7,107 nucleotides of DNA from assembly GCA_964557845.1 (NCBI GenBank), contig CAZLBV010000323.1:1-7107 (forward strand). Direction: 5' to 3'. Origin of the DNA: CAZLBV01 sp964557845. GTDB lineage: Bacteria > Acidobacteriota > Aminicenantia > Aminicenantales > Aminicenantaceae. A program made the translations under genes and the position numbers. Shown piece after piece: positions 1 to 5,393 of this stretch (position 1 is the first letter of the stretch; every line of letters starts with the position of its first letter). Below the pieces are notes generated by a model. The model was given only the letters and a program-made list of their open reading frames with translations, did not search any database and was not told the origin of the DNA.

Positions 1-319
1 TTTTATTTTTATTCTTTTTTCCTTCTGAATCAAAATACATAGTGATTCCGGTTTGGTTAATGTTACTCAAGTACTTCTGGTCTTTAAAAATAAAAAGTAC
101 GTACATATTGGAGGCATCATTTCTGACTGCGTAATCTACCTTTACCTTCTTCTCTGTCATCAAGGCAGCTCCCTGCCAGTCCTCGTCTGATCCATCTATG
201 TTCAAAGGCTGGAGGCTCCAGATGCTCTCAATGACCCGGTCCTTGGCAAACCCTATGGTATTCATCAGGAATATGAAAGCAACAAAAAAGAACCCCACAA
301 AATACTTTTTCGTATTCAT
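1..319 (-). CDS. Secreted protein with CBM9-like domain (3' end outside window)
   Basis: The minus strand is open from an ATG at 319 to the window edge, giving 106 codons with no stop. An AGGAGG (325-330) lies 5 nt before the ATG and fixes the start. Residues 1-25 form a Sec signal peptide: Lys4-Lys5, a hydrophobic core rich in Phe, and a probable cleavage after Gly-Phe-Ala25. Residues 38-50 (PLNIDGSDEDWQG) resemble the opening of CBM9-like sugar-binding or DOMON-type beta-sandwich domains, where an 'I-D-G-x-x-x-D-W' strand is followed by alternating strands. Here those are VKVDYAVRND (58-68) and MYVLFIFKD (72-80), then GITMYFDSEG (91-100). It is probably a periplasmic or exported protein. 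Ligand binding is inferred from the fold only, and no ligand can be named. It is divergent from the GWxTD operon and shares its upstream region. The plus-strand reading frame across 198-392 is a shadow of this gene. Confidence 0.88.
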   Translation of the reverse strand, partial: MNTKKYFVGFFFVAFIFLMNTIGFAKDRVIESIWSLQPLNIDGSDEDWQGAALMTEKKVKVDYAVRNDASNMYVLFIFKDQKYLSNINQTGITMYFDSEGKKNKNK

Positions 320-342
320 TTCGACCTCCTCTAAGATTAATA

Positions 343-371
343 ATTATAGGCCAAACGAGGTGATATTGCAA
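343..371 (-). promoter_or_regulatory. Sigma-70 promoter for the CBM9-like gene
   Basis: On the minus strand, TTGCAA (366-371) is followed after exactly 17 nt by a perfect TATAAT (343-348). The predicted start is near 336, giving a leader of about 17 nt that contains the AGGAGG. The -35 box matches consensus at 4 of 6 positions. The palindrome at 390-407 is centred roughly 62 bp upstream of this start, a position typical of class I activators. Confidence 0.6.
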
Positions 372-389
372 ATCCTGCCTCTGGACATT

Positions 390-407
390 TGACCTAATAT
401 TAGGACA
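390..407. promoter_or_regulatory. Palindromic operator or activator site
   Basis: TGaCCTAATATTAGGaCA has a perfect 12-bp core palindrome (393-404) and matching TG/CA outer pairs, with one mismatched pair between. It lies about 75 bp upstream of the start predicted for the sigma-54 promoter at 448-462, near the usual place for an enhancer-binding activator. It is also about 62 bp upstream of the divergent sigma-70 start. A 7-base direct repeat, GGACATT (383-389 and 403-409), overlaps it with a 20-bp period. The symmetry is seen directly; a bound regulator is inferred. Confidence 0.5.
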
Positions 408-447
408 TTCTAACTAAGAGCCTTGATAGTTTTTCCCTGTTAAAAAG

Positions 448-462
448 TGGCATGAAGTTTGC
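448..462 (+). promoter_or_regulatory. Sigma-54 (-24/-12) promoter for the GWxTD/VWFA operon
   Basis: TGGCATG-AAGT-TTGC matches the RpoN consensus TGGCACG-N4-TTGC at all positions but one. The invariant GG (449-450) and GC (461-462) have the required 12-bp periodicity. The predicted start is near 474, leaving a leader of about 207 nt before the ATG at 681. A TATAAT (471-476) lies just downstream and could be read as a sigma-70 -10 box, but the hexamer 17 bp upstream of it is TGGCAT, a poor -35. The sigma-54 reading is therefore preferred. Confidence 0.55.
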
Positions 463-487
463 GTTTAATTTATAATAGGTAAGAAAG

Positions 488-544
488 CAGGTAGCATCTT
501 TTTCAATGATAAATAATGAATATACCTTAATGGGATACTACCTG
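488..544 (+). repeat. Long-range inverted repeat in the operon leader
   Basis: CAGGTAGcATC (488-498) is complementary to GATaCTACCTG (534-544), giving ten Watson-Crick pairs with one internal mismatch, plus two possible G-U pairs inside. The loop is about 30-35 nt and A/U rich. It falls just after the predicted sigma-54 transcription start, so it would fold at the 5' end of the mRNA. There is no U-tract directly after it, so it does not look like an intrinsic terminator. It could also be a bipartite DNA binding site. Confidence 0.4.
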
Positions 545-595
545 TGAAGAAGTGTAGAAAAGATTCATAAAATCTACTAGAATAAAAGAAAGCAG

Positions 596-605
596 ATGTC
601 CTAAT
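596..605 (+). promoter_or_regulatory. Extra half-site of the 390-407 palindrome
   Basis: ATGTCCTAAT is the exact reverse complement of 399-408 (ATTAGGACAT), that is, the right half of the palindrome plus one base. It lies 76 bp before the first GWxTD start codon, inside the predicted leader. It may be a secondary binding site for the same regulator, or a chance match in A/T-rich DNA. Confidence 0.25.
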
Positions 606-680
606 GATAAGAAATAAAATTCAGTGTTTGAAAATATTTCATAAAAAAATTTGGGGGGATTTTTATAAAGGGGGCGGCTC

Positions 681-1343
681 ATGAAAAATAACAAAACATG
701 GAAGGTAAACGCTTTTTTTATCTGTTTTGCCTTTCTTGTCCTAGGTGCCTGTTCGATAGGGCTTTTCCCTTCTAAAGATCCCTGGTATGCTCAGCATTAC
801 ATCATCATGCAGGATTTTGAATGGAATACCTATAAAGAACTTTCTTCCTCCGCCAAAACACAATTCCAAGACCTTTTCTGGACGGTGAGACATCCCCAGG
901 CTCAGGAAATGTTTTCGAGCAGGCTGAAAGTCGCGACAGAAAGCTTTAAAAAAGAAAGTTCGGGCAATCCATGGAACACGGACAGGGGTAGAATCTTGCT
1001 TCTCCACGGTAGCCCGGCTGAAGTCCGGTATAGCGAGAACACCAATCTGGGTGGAAGAGCATACACATCAAGTGTTCAAGAAAGGACAGAGGCGAATGTA
1101 GACCGTTTGGGTGAAGATATATCCGCAAGAAGGTCCGAGATTTGGGTTTATCCTTATGGGAGTGTCGTTATCCGCTATCAGTTCGACTTCGTTCAGCCAA
1201 GACAGTGGAAACTGAGCCCCAATATGTATGAAAGCGCGTTTCGCCAAGAATTCGAAACCCACAGCAGAAATGTAACTTATGAAATCATGGATGTGGAAAA
1301 ATACAAGGAAAAGTTGGAGGAACTGAAAAAAATAAAAGAATGA
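681..1343 (+). CDS. Short GWxTD-domain lipoprotein
   Basis: This 220-residue protein starts with a lipoprotein signal: a basic N-terminus, a hydrophobic stretch from residue 11, and lipobox L21-G-A-C24 followed by Ser, consistent with outer-membrane sorting under the E. coli rule. Residues 35-104 follow the GWxTD domain pattern: an FW-x-x-R-HP segment (66-72), a 20-odd residue helix, then NPWNTDRGR (96-104) and the ILLLHGSP strand-turn. EIWVYPYG (153-160) matches the 'EiWxY' motif seen in this domain. The signature Gly is replaced by Pro (PWNTD). The C-terminus is a Lys/Glu-rich helix (204-220), and the beta-sandwich extension found in the 3507-4406 homologue is absent. The domain's function is unknown. 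Translation starts from an atypical G-rich site (GGGGG, 670-674). The stop overlaps the next start as ATGA. A short envelope partner of the downstream VWFA-related protein is the simplest inference. Confidence 0.9.
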   Translation: MKNNKTWKVNAFFICFAFLVLGACSIGLFPSKDPWYAQHYIIMQDFEWNTYKELSSSAKTQFQDLFWTVRHPQAQEMFSSRLKVATESFKKESSGNPWNTDRGRILLLHGSPAEVRYSENTNLGGRAYTSSVQERTEANVDRLGEDISARRSEIWVYPYGSVVIRYQFDFVQPRQWKLSPNMYESAFRQEFETHSRNVTYEIMDVEKYKEKLEELKKIKE

Positions 1344-3463
1344 AGTTATCGAATAAAAAGACTGACTATCCAATTTTACTTTTTTTTGTTCTTGCTTTCT
1401 TCTTTGCTGCGAAACTCGATATTCTTCCATCACAGCAAACGAGCGAGAAGCATTCTTTGCAGCATCAGACTGCAGTGACACTTAAACTTGTTCAAGTCTA
1501 TGTGACTGATAAGAAAGGGAATCCGGTAGTGGATTTGGACAAGGAAGATTTTCTCATCCAGGACAACGGTCAAAAAAAACAGATCACGGAGTTCGAAAGA
1601 CACATCCTGGATCTTTCTTCTTTGGATGCGGTTGAGGAATCTGGCCCACCTCCTTCTACCGAATGGATGAAGCGTAAATTTTTCCTACTATTTGATTTTG
1701 CGTTCAACAATGCCAAAGGTATTAAAAAGGCTAAGAAAGCGGCTTCGCATTTTCTGGATACTCAGATTCAACCAACTGATGAAGTAGGGGTGCTTTCTTA
1801 CACCTCCATAAAAAGCTTAACTCTCCATGAATATTTAACATCTGACCATAATGAAGTCCGTGAAGTAGTGGAAGCATTCGGAGTAAAGGACAAAGCCGGA
1901 AGGGCAGAAAATTTCGAGGAGGATTATTGGTTTCGTGTAACCGGTGAAAACCCTCTCGATGCCAGCAAAGCCGGAAAGATAACCTTTAAAGAGGGAGCTC
2001 AAACAGAGGACAGACCGGTCACCGGATCTACTCCCGAATGGGATAAATTTCATGCGCAGGAAGACGGCACAGTACATGTGCTGCACTTCGTTCAAAGAAT
2101 AAAAGATTTTGCCGAAGCCCTGAAGTATATCCCTGGTTACAAGCATATAATTTTTTTTTCATCCGGAATCCCCTACTCCCTTGTTTATGGAATTCAACAT
2201 CCGACTGAAACTTGGGATATGACACGGGGAGTAGATACCATGCTGAAGCAGAGGTGGGATTTTGGGAACACTCTGATTCATGAACGGTATAACGATATGC
2301 TCAAAGCACTCACTTCCTCTAACAGTACTGTCTACGCCATTGATACAGAGGATTTATCCTCGACAGTTGGAGTCGATTCAAGATTAAAGGGTGGTCATAC
2401 ACTCCAAACGATATCCAGTTCCACAGGGGGAAAATATTTCGGTGATGTTAACAGCTATGAAGAACATATGGAGCAAATTCAAAACATGACCGGATGCTTC
2501 TATGTCCTCGGGTATTACATCAATGAAAAATGGGATGGGGACTACCATGAGATAAAAGTCAAAACCAATCGCCCCGGATTAAAAGTCCATGCCCAAAAGG
2601 GCTATTTTAATCCCAAGACTTTCGATGAGTTCACCAAGATAGAAAAACAGCTTCATCTTGTTGATTTAGCTCTAAACGAGCGATCTCTTTTTGAAACACC
2701 CCTCCGTTTTTCCATGATTTCCTTGCCCTGTTCGATCCAGGATAAGACATATATCGCCATGTTCACAAAGTTACCTAAGGAAGATATTCAGGAACTTTCA
2801 GGTGAAGATATGGAAATCGTGAGTATAGTATTCGATAAGCAAAATAGCATCATCAAGATAGGAAGAGACAAAATGGATTTCACCCAGCTTCCTAAAGGGA
2901 ATATCTATTACTCCAATTTCACGTCTCTCCACGCAGGCGAATACAAGTGCCGCATTGTAATCAGAAATTTGGAAACGGGGAAAGGCGCGGTGGCTTCCTC
3001 CTCAGTCATAGTCCCGAATGCTCAGGATCAAGGTTTGCAATTCCATCCGCCCTTGCTGATCAATCCAGAAGAGCATGGCTCTTATATTAAAAACCCCCCC
3101 CCTGTTTATCCTTTCCACTCAAACCAATACTTTCCTCTGGTTGATCCTCTGGTTCCGGAAACAGCAAGAATTTTGTGTGTACTCAGATGTTCGTTTTCCG
3201 GGATTCAATCCCCGGATATCCAACTCTCGGCAAGCCTTATCCGCAAATCTGACCAGACCGGAGACGTGATTCCTGTTGCTATCTCCATACTCGACAGGTA
3301 TCAGGAGGGAGAAACAGAGGTATTCTTATTAGAGCTTCAAACGGCGGGACTGCTTTCCGGCGAATATTTTCTGTATTTCTTCGCAAAGGACAGCCTTTCT
3401 CCCTCAAGAGCCACTGTCAATACAACTTTTTCTGTCGAAAATTCTGATTCTTCCTTCGATTAA
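1340..3463 (+). CDS. Secreted VWFA-related domain protein
   Basis: The 707-residue product belongs to the acidobacterial-type 'VWFA-related' family (TIGR03436-like). An N-terminal hydrophobic segment (11-25) serves as Sec signal or anchor. Residues 45-87 form the usual leading beta domain (VTDKKGNPVVDLDKEDFLIQ). The von Willebrand A-like core spans about 112-392: FFLLFDFAFNN (114-124), DEVGVLSY (147-154), KHIIFFSSGIP (268-278), TVYAIDTED (330-338), then FYVLGYY (387-393) and the family's closing strand ending GYFNPKTF (421-428). The metal-site motif is degenerate, reading D119-x-A-x-N instead of DxSxS. Residues 430-707 are beta-rich and unassigned. The ATG overlaps the upstream stop by 4 nt; the nearest GGAGG (1316-1320) is 19 nt away, so translational coupling is likely. 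A 9-base C run (3094-3102) encodes Asn-Pro-Pro-Pro. The likely role is protein-protein interaction in the envelope with the neighbouring GWxTD lipoproteins, which is inference. Confidence 0.92.
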   Translation: MKLSNKKTDYPILLFFVLAFFFAAKLDILPSQQTSEKHSLQHQTAVTLKLVQVYVTDKKGNPVVDLDKEDFLIQDNGQKKQITEFERHILDLSSLDAVEESGPPPSTEWMKRKFFLLFDFAFNNAKGIKKAKKAASHFLDTQIQPTDEVGVLSYTSIKSLTLHEYLTSDHNEVREVVEAFGVKDKAGRAENFEEDYWFRVTGENPLDASKAGKITFKEGAQTEDRPVTGSTPEWDKFHAQEDGTVHVLHFVQRIKDFAEALKYIPGYKHIIFFSSGIPYSLVYGIQHPTETWDMTRGVDTMLKQRWDFGNTLIHERYNDMLKALTSSNSTVYAIDTEDLSSTVGVDSRLKGGHTLQTISSSTGGKYFGDVNSYEEHMEQIQNMTGCFYVLGYYINEKWDGDYHEIKVKTNRPGLKVHAQKGYFNPKTFDEFTKIEKQLHLVDLALNERSLFETPLRFSMISLPCSIQDKTYIAMFTKLPKEDIQELSGEDMEIVSIVFDKQNSIIKIGRDKMDFTQLPKGNIYYSNFTSLHAGEYKCRIVIRNLETGKGAVASSSVIVPNAQDQGLQFHPPLLINPEEHGSYIKNPPPVYPFHSNQYFPLVDPLVPETARILCVLRCSFSGIQSPDIQLSASLIRKSDQTGDVIPVAISILDRYQEGETEVFLLELQTAGLLSGEYFLYFFAKDSLSPSRATVNTTFSVENSDSSFD

Positions 3464-3506
3464 TCTGACTGAAGAAAATAAATCGTAACCATTTAGGAGG
3501 GTAAAA

Positions 3507-4406
3507 ATGAAAAAATATATTAACGGAATGCTGTTGCTTTCCTGTTTCCTCCTTCTTATATCGTGTGCCTCATCCAGATTGATGCGTGATCTTGATCCTG
3601 AGTCCAGGGAATTCATCTCTAAAGTGAGATACATCATCACCACAAAGGAAAGACAGGTCTTTCTCAATCTTCCGAAATCGGAGCGACAGGCCTTCATCGA
3701 AGAATTCTGGTCAAGCAGGGATCCTGACCCGGATACTGAAGTAAATGAATACAAAGAGGAATATTTCAAGCGCATTCAAGAAGCCAACCGCCTTTTTACA
3801 GAAGGCTCACCAGGATGGCTTCAGGATAGGGGAAGGGTTTACATTCTTTTAGGCCCGCCATGGGAAAGATATACCTACCCAAGGGGAAAAACTTTCTACG
3901 GAAAACCTGAAGAGATATGGCTCTATGGATGGTTCGTAATCCGGTTTATCGACCATAACTGGAATGGCGACTATAAATTCGTTGCAGACAGCCCCTGGCA
4001 GGTTTCAGAGCTCAATAGAACGCAGATGAGATTGAAACCCTTGGGCTCAGACGAACAATATCCATTCGAATTCGAGATAAATGTTAAAAATCTTCAAGAA
4101 AAAGGAGTGGCCTTTCATGTGAAAGTTCCATTCAGGCTGATCTGGTTCAATGAAAATGACGGCAAGCTCCAAACCACTCTGGCATTAAAACTTGAAATCT
4201 TCGATTCATCCAAGAAAAAAATCTGGGATTACCAAAAAGAATATCCAATCAGCCTGACAGAAGAAGATCTCAAGGAATTAATCGTCAAAGACTATTCCAT
4301 CAACATCGAGGTGAAACTCCCCGGGGGAAAATATACCTATTCGGCAGAACTGAAGAATCTTGCCGACAATAACCACTCATTTAGAAAAGGGAATTTTAAA
4401 ATTTAA
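3507..4406 (+). CDS. GWxTD-domain lipoprotein with C-terminal beta domain
   Basis: The 299-residue protein has lipobox L17-I-S-C20 after a short hydrophobic signal. The GWxTD domain is well preserved over about 34-165: a helical start with FIEEFWSSRDPDPDTEVNE (63-81), EYFKRIQEANRLF (85-97), the signature PGWLQDRGR (102-110; Gly and Trp kept, Thr replaced by Gln), VYILLGPP (111-118) and EIWLYGWF (136-143). Residues 185-299 form an extra predicted beta-sandwich ending in LPGGKYTYSAEL (271-282), as in many longer members. AGGAGG (3495-3500) lies 6 nt before the ATG. It follows the VWFA-related gene by 43 bp with no terminator in between, so it is probably the third gene of the operon. Compared with the 681-1343 homologue it is longer and closer to the family norm. 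The domain's function is unknown; outer-membrane or periplasmic placement is inferred from the lipobox. Confidence 0.92.
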   Translation: MKKYINGMLLLSCFLLLISCASSRLMRDLDPESREFISKVRYIITTKERQVFLNLPKSERQAFIEEFWSSRDPDPDTEVNEYKEEYFKRIQEANRLFTEGSPGWLQDRGRVYILLGPPWERYTYPRGKTFYGKPEEIWLYGWFVIRFIDHNWNGDYKFVADSPWQVSELNRTQMRLKPLGSDEQYPFEFEINVKNLQEKGVAFHVKVPFRLIWFNENDGKLQTTLALKLEIFDSSKKKIWDYQKEYPISLTEEDLKELIVKDYSINIEVKLPGGKYTYSAELKNLADNNHSFRKGNFKI

Positions 4407-4471
4407 TCAGGACCATTCAGAGGATGAAAAAGTGAGAGTAAAAATGAATCCAGGAGGAAAACTAAATAATT

Positions 4472-5074
4472 ATGAGAAAAATAAATGTTTTAACTTTTAT
4501 GGCGCTTGATGGAATCATTCAGGCACCGGGCAGACCGGATGAGGACACTTCAGGCGGCTTCAAATACGGGGGGTGGACAGTCCCCTTTTTTGATGAATCT
4601 CTGGGCAGGATCATGGGTGAGCAAATGAGCGTACGTTCTGATCTTCTCCTCGGCAGAAAAACTTTTGAGATATTTGCCGCATACTGGCCGGCCCATGAGG
4701 CTGAATGGCCCGGGATCAATCAGAAAGCCAAGTATGTCGCCTCCCGGTCGCCTCTGAAATTCAATTGGGAAAATACAGTTCGTTTGGGTAGCGATGTGGT
4801 TGAAGAGATAAAAAATCTAAAAACTCAAGATGAACCGGATCTGCATGTGTATGGAAGCGGCAACTTCATTCAAACTCTTCTCGAGCATGACCTGGTTGAC
4901 GAGCTATGGCTTAAAATTTTCCCTATCACTCTCGGCAACGGCAAGCGTTTGTTTGACAAAGGCACTATTCCTGCAAACTTCAAACTGCTGGAGAGCCAGG
5001 TCACTCCAAGCGGCGTCTTGATCGCTTCCTATGCCAGAGACGGAGAGGTCAAAACCGGATCGTTTGGAACTTAA
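4472..5074 (+). CDS. Dihydrofolate reductase-like (RibD C-terminal fold) protein
   Basis: The 200-residue cytoplasmic protein matches the DHFR-like/RibD C-terminal family (YwjB/YyaP type). It has MRKINVLTFMALDGIIQAPG at the N-terminus (1-20), LLLGRKTFE (58-66) followed by a YWP (71-73), VYGSGNFIQTLLEHDLVDEL (126-145) and the family's closing FPITLGNGKRLF (150-161). The GSG segment and GRKT are positions used for NADP(H) binding in this fold. The substrate is unknown, and these stand-alone proteins are not the folate enzyme FolA. No signal peptide is present, unlike its neighbours. The start is set by family alignment; AGGAGG (4452-4457) is 14 nt away, longer than usual. It lies 65 bp after the second GWxTD gene without an evident terminator or promoter, so read-through is possible, but a functional link is not implied. 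Confidence 0.92.
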   Translation: MRKINVLTFMALDGIIQAPGRPDEDTSGGFKYGGWTVPFFDESLGRIMGEQMSVRSDLLLGRKTFEIFAAYWPAHEAEWPGINQKAKYVASRSPLKFNWENTVRLGSDVVEEIKNLKTQDEPDLHVYGSGNFIQTLLEHDLVDELWLKIFPITLGNGKRLFDKGTIPANFKLLESQVTPSGVLIASYARDGEVKTGSFGT

Positions 5075-5186
5075 ATTTAAAAAGCGTACCCCGCAAAAAA
5101 AAACAAGGCGATATGTTAAAAAGAAACAATACCAGTCTGTAGTCGGAATTGATGGGACTAGTGATTGATAAGATAAATGATGAGAA

Positions 5187-5272
5187 TGCCGAGGGCCGGA
5201 CTCGAACCGGCACGTAGGTTACCCTACGAGGGATTTTAAGTCCCTTGCGTCTACCAATTCCGCCACCCCGGC
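5187..5272 (-). tRNA. tRNA-Leu (anticodon UAA)
   Basis: The minus strand folds into a complete 86-nt class II tRNA. The acceptor stem is GCCGGGG with CCUCGGC (one G-U pair) and discriminator A at 5187. The D arm is GCG/CGC. The anticodon stem is AGGGA/UCCCU around loop CUUAAAA, which puts anticodon UAA at 5236-5238. The long variable arm is CGUAGG/CCUACG with a GUAA loop, diagnostic of Leu/Ser/Tyr-type tRNAs. The T arm is GCCGG-UUCGAGU-CCGGC. CCA is not encoded in the DNA, so it must be added enzymatically. It is flanked by protein genes on the other strand and forms its own transcription unit. Confidence 0.97.
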
Positions 5273-5287
5273 AGAAGAAGCGAAGGG

Positions 5288-5316
5288 ATTATAGCATAAG
5301 GTGTTTCTATCGACAA
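5288..5316 (-). promoter_or_regulatory. Extended -10 promoter of tRNA-Leu
   Basis: On the minus strand, TTGTCG (5311-5316) is separated by 17 nt from a perfect TATAAT (5288-5293). The TATAAT is preceded by TG plus one base, forming an extended -10 element. The -10 box ends 15 bp before the tRNA 5' end, so the predicted start near 5281 gives a pre-tRNA leader of about 8 nt. The -35 match is 4 of 6. Confidence 0.75.
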
Positions 5317-5317
5317 G

Positions 5318-5342
5318 AAACAATTGTTAGCGTCAATTGTTT
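5318..5342. repeat. Perfect 9-bp inverted repeat between divergent promoters
   Basis: AAACAATTG (5318-5326) and CAATTGTTT (5334-5342) are exact inverted copies around a 7-nt centre (TTAGCGT). The element lies immediately upstream of both the tRNA-Leu -35 box and the candidate -35 box of the tricorn gene. This is an operator-like position rather than the end of a transcript. A hairpin is possible in DNA or RNA, but no gene reads into it. Binding by a regulator is inferred. Confidence 0.5.
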
Positions 5343-5345
5343 TGG

Positions 5346-5375
5346 TTGAACTAATTCCTGAAAAAAGCGTATTAT
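5346..5375 (+). promoter_or_regulatory. Possible promoter of the tricorn-like gene
   Basis: TTGAAC (5346-5351), 18 nt, then TATTAT (5370-5375). Both hexamers are partial matches. The predicted start near 5382 would leave a leader of only about 12 nt beginning just at the AGGAGG. A/T richness makes chance matches likely. Confidence 0.35.
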
Positions 5376-5393
5376 ATTTTTTAGGAGGAAAGG

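Larger units (their letters stand above)
320..680. other. Divergent intergenic region with stacked regulatory signals
   Basis: These 361 bp contain no convincing gene. They separate the minus-strand CBM9-like gene from the plus-strand GWxTD/VWFA operon. From left to right they hold the sigma-70 promoter of the minus gene (343-371), a palindrome (390-407), a sigma-54-type promoter (448-462), a long-range stem-loop (488-544), a further copy of the palindrome half-site (596-605) and a G-rich ribosome binding region (653-674). The region is strongly A/T rich. A 13-codon frame (506-547) is present but lacks a good ribosome binding site. Confidence 0.7.

Noticed and set aside
361..390. Possible sigma-54 site on the minus strand (GGCAGGATTTGC)
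   Set aside because: GG and GC are two bases too close; sigma-54 promoters do not tolerate that spacing.
198..392. Plus-strand 64-codon frame
   Set aside because: It lies antisense to the well-supported minus-strand signal-peptide gene, extends into its promoter, and has no ribosome binding site or family resemblance.
414..427. IHF-like site between the palindrome and the sigma-54 promoter
   Set aside because: The TAA and TTGATA parts are present but the spacer is one base too long for the consensus, so it is not supported.
506..547. 13-codon frame in the operon leader, possible leader peptide
   Set aside because: There is no proper ribosome binding site and no run of regulatory codons; short frames are expected by chance in A/T-rich DNA.
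741..3775. Other frames inside the GWxTD and VWFA genes (for example 1068-1481 minus, 1835-2146 minus, 3404-3775 minus)
   Set aside because: They overlap strongly supported coding sequences and show no domain, signal or ribosome binding evidence of their own.
4444..4509. 21-codon frame overlapping the start of the DHFR-like gene
   Set aside because: It mostly covers the ribosome binding region, overlaps the real gene out of frame and has no recognisable product.
5080..5110. Terminator after the DHFR-like gene (GCG...CGC followed by nine A)
   Set aside because: The stem has only three pairs and is followed by A, not T, on the plus strand; read on the minus strand the T-run has no hairpin before it.
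5113..5175. Terminator downstream of tRNA-Leu on the minus strand
   Set aside because: Only a 5-bp TAGTC/GACTA stem can be drawn and no U-tract directly follows it.
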